Shown here in pieces: positions 62,840 to 64,000 of a DNA stretch of 64,000 bases (positions within the stretch are counted from its first letter, which is position 1; every line of letters starts with the position of its first letter). Source of the DNA: Azospirillum griseum (lineage in GTDB: Bacteria > Pseudomonadota > Alphaproteobacteria > Azospirillales > Azospirillaceae); assembly GCF_003966125.1 (NCBI RefSeq), contig NZ_RXMA01000022.1, forward strand, positions 1-64,000, given 5' to 3'. Under the pieces are notes generated by a model that was not told the DNA's origin, ran no database searches, and saw only the letters and a list, made by a program, of their open reading frames with translations. The translations under genes were made by a program, and so were the position numbers.

Positions 62840-63853
62840 TCAGCGGGTCGGGCCGATCACCCGATTACGCAACACCCCGATTCCCTCGACCTCAAGCTCC
62901 ACCACATCACCGGGCTGAAGCCAGCGCCCGATTTCCAGACCGCTGCCGCCGCCAACCGTGCCCGACCCCAGAAACTCGCCGGGATACAGGGTTTCATCGC
63001 GCGAGGCGTGGGCGATCATCGTTTCAAAGCTGTGGATCATTCCGGCCGAGGTGTTGCGGCACCATTCCGCGCCGTTCACCCGCGCGATCATGGTCAGCGC
63101 GTAGGGATCGGGCAGTTCATCCGGCGTGACGATCCACGGCCCCATGGCGTTGCCGGTGTCGAAATCCTTGCCCTTGCAGGGGCCGAACGGACCGGACATC
63201 TCCAATTCCTGGGCGTCGCGGGCGGAGAAGTCGTTGAAAATCGTGTAGCCGAAGATGTGACGGCGCGCGTCGGCTCCCAGAATGTTGCGCCCGGCCCGGC
63301 CGATGAACACCCCGAACTCCAGTTCGAAATCCATCTTCTCGCAATAGGACGGCCAGCGCACCTCCGCCCCCGTCCCGACCACGTTCATGCGGTTGGCCTT
63401 GTAATAGAGCGGCTGGGTGTAGAAGACCGGCGGCAGGCGGATGTCGGCGGGGCTGGGCAGTGGACCGCTGTCACCGGTTCGCTCCGCCCGCATCCGGGCG
63501 ATGGCCGCCCCGGCCTGCTTCATGTGCTGTTCGAAGACGGAAAAGTCGCGCATCTGGGTCGGGCGCGGGACCGGGGCCAACAGCCGGACATCGGCCAAGG
63601 CCAGCACCGCCGCGCCCTCGCCGATCACGGTGTCGCCAATCACGGTGTCGGCGTGCAGCGCCTCCAGCGCGCGGGCGCGGTCCATGGCCGCGTCTCCGCC
63701 CTCCATCAGGGCGATCATGTCGGTGAAGGCCGGGTTCGCTTCGCCGCGCTGTGCGATGTGGGCGGCCTGAAGATCGATCAGGCTGGCGCGGTCACGGCGC
63801 ACCGCCGCGATGCGGACGCTGCCGTCCGCCGCCTGGAAACTCGCCAGAATCAT
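62840..63853 (-). CDS. Fumarylacetoacetate hydrolase family protein
   Basis: A 337-residue metal-dependent C-C hydrolase or related enzyme. FAH-domain motifs are present: MDFELEFGVFIGRAGRNI with the acidic metal ligands, IFGYTIFNDFSARDAQ, KDFDTGNAMGPWIVTPDEL, and FLGSGTVGGGSGLEIGRWLQPGDVVELEVEGIGVLRN. Such enzymes act late in aromatic-ring degradation. It contains a short in-frame duplication (DTVIGDTVIG at about residues 69-78) from a 15-bp tandem repeat at 63621-63650. It lies six bases after a cyclase-family gene, suggesting an operon. Confidence 0.92.
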   Translation of the reverse strand: MILASFQAADGSVRIAAVRRDRASLIDLQAAHIAQRGEANPAFTDMIALMEGGDAAMDRARALEALHADTVIGDTVIGEGAAVLALADVRLLAPVPRPTQMRDFSVFEQHMKQAGAAIARMRAERTGDSGPLPSPADIRLPPVFYTQPLYYKANRMNVVGTGAEVRWPSYCEKMDFELEFGVFIGRAGRNILGADARRHIFGYTIFNDFSARDAQELEMSGPFGPCKGKDFDTGNAMGPWIVTPDELPDPYALTMIARVNGAEWCRNTSAGMIHSFETMIAHASRDETLYPGEFLGSGTVGGGSGLEIGRWLQPGDVVELEVEGIGVLRNRVIGPTR

Positions 63854-63859
63854 GGGGGG

Positions 63860-64000
63860 TCAAGCCTCGTCGTTGGGAAGGATGGCCACGGCGCGGGTGA
63901 AACCGGCGGATCCGCCCTTCAATTTGTAGGGGAAGCAGCTGACCAGAAAGCCGCTGTCGGGCAAGCTGTGGAGGTTGGCAAGCTTTTCCATCTGGCAATA
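63860..64000 (-). CDS. Cyclase family protein, C-terminal end (partial)
   Basis: Only the last 46 residues are inside the window (YCQMEKLANLHSLPDSGFLV, then SCFPYKLKGGSAGFTRAVAI). This matches the conserved C-terminus of the cyclase/kynurenine-formamidase-like family, metal-dependent hydrolases often found in aromatic pathways. The N-terminal metal site is beyond the right edge. The stop is 6 bases before the FAH gene start. Confidence 0.8.
   Translation of the reverse strand, partial: YCQMEKLANLHSLPDSGFLVSCFPYKLKGGSAGFTRAVAILPNDEA

Noticed and set aside
1-64000. CRISPR arrays, insertion sequences, prophage genes and tRNA genes
   Set aside because: Looked for evenly spaced repeats, transposase/integrase motifs, phage structural genes and cloverleaf-type sequences in the gaps; none could be supported by eye.

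Overview
The window is GC-rich DNA from an alphaproteobacterium, most probably a Rhodospirillales/Azospirillum-like soil or plant-associated organism. This rests on the alphaproteobacterial 16S 5' end at the left edge, four chemoreceptors, a KdgD/AraD-type sugar-acid route, ureide/biuret nitrogen genes and hydroxycinnamate genes. Placement below order level is inference. Nearly all genes have clear Shine-Dalgarno sites, often with GTG starts and 4-bp stop/start overlaps inside operons.

Layout. 1-0.7 kb: 5' end of a minus-strand rRNA operon with its promoter and boxA. 0.7-11.2 kb: CPA2 potassium/proton antiporter, a sulfate ABC importer operon (sbp-cysT-cysW-cysA) behind an Rrf2 regulator, an MBL-fold hydrolase, a solo ParB and a chemoreceptor. 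11.4-19.4 kb: PmtA-like and TPR-fused methyltransferases, methylglyoxal synthase, an inverted REP pair, malate synthase G and polA. 19.5-23.9 kb: a divergent sugar-acid cluster (AraD-like dehydratase; lactonase, uronate dehydrogenase, ketoglutarate-semialdehyde dehydrogenase) with two matching operator-like sites. 24-30.8 kb: a response regulator, a solute-binding protein, a DUF1501/DUF1800 pair, a soluble chemoreceptor with its signalling tip ahead of its sensor, a small orphan gene with a palindrome over its promoter, and DUF1636. 31-40 kb: an NCS1-transporter/Cys-rich/histidine-kinase/receiver fusion with a LuxR-type partner, then two more chemoreceptors. 40-42.5 kb: MaoC, a CBS/CorC membrane protein and ExoD.

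42.7-54.2 kb is a coherent ureide nitrogen island. It holds a BMP-type ABC importer (binding protein, two permeases, double ATPase), BiuH biuret hydrolase plus a paralogue, a GntR regulator, atzG-atzE-atzH and allophanate hydrolase atzF. A near-identical 21-bp element lies in both divergent promoter regions, so the parts look like one regulon converting imported biuret or carboxybiuret-like compounds to ammonia and CO2. No cyanuric acid hydrolase or barbiturase is visible.

54.4-60.8 kb looks like a CoA-dependent beta-oxidative hydroxycinnamate (ferulate/coumarate) module: feruloyl-CoA synthase, crotonase, SDR dehydrogenase, amidohydrolase and MarR regulator, with a related 15-bp palindromic element before three of the transcription units, followed by a GntR regulator. 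60.8-64 kb carries a solute-binding protein, an outer-membrane SphA/phenol-type transporter, a fumarylacetoacetate hydrolase-family enzyme and the C-terminal end of a cyclase-family protein cut by the window edge.
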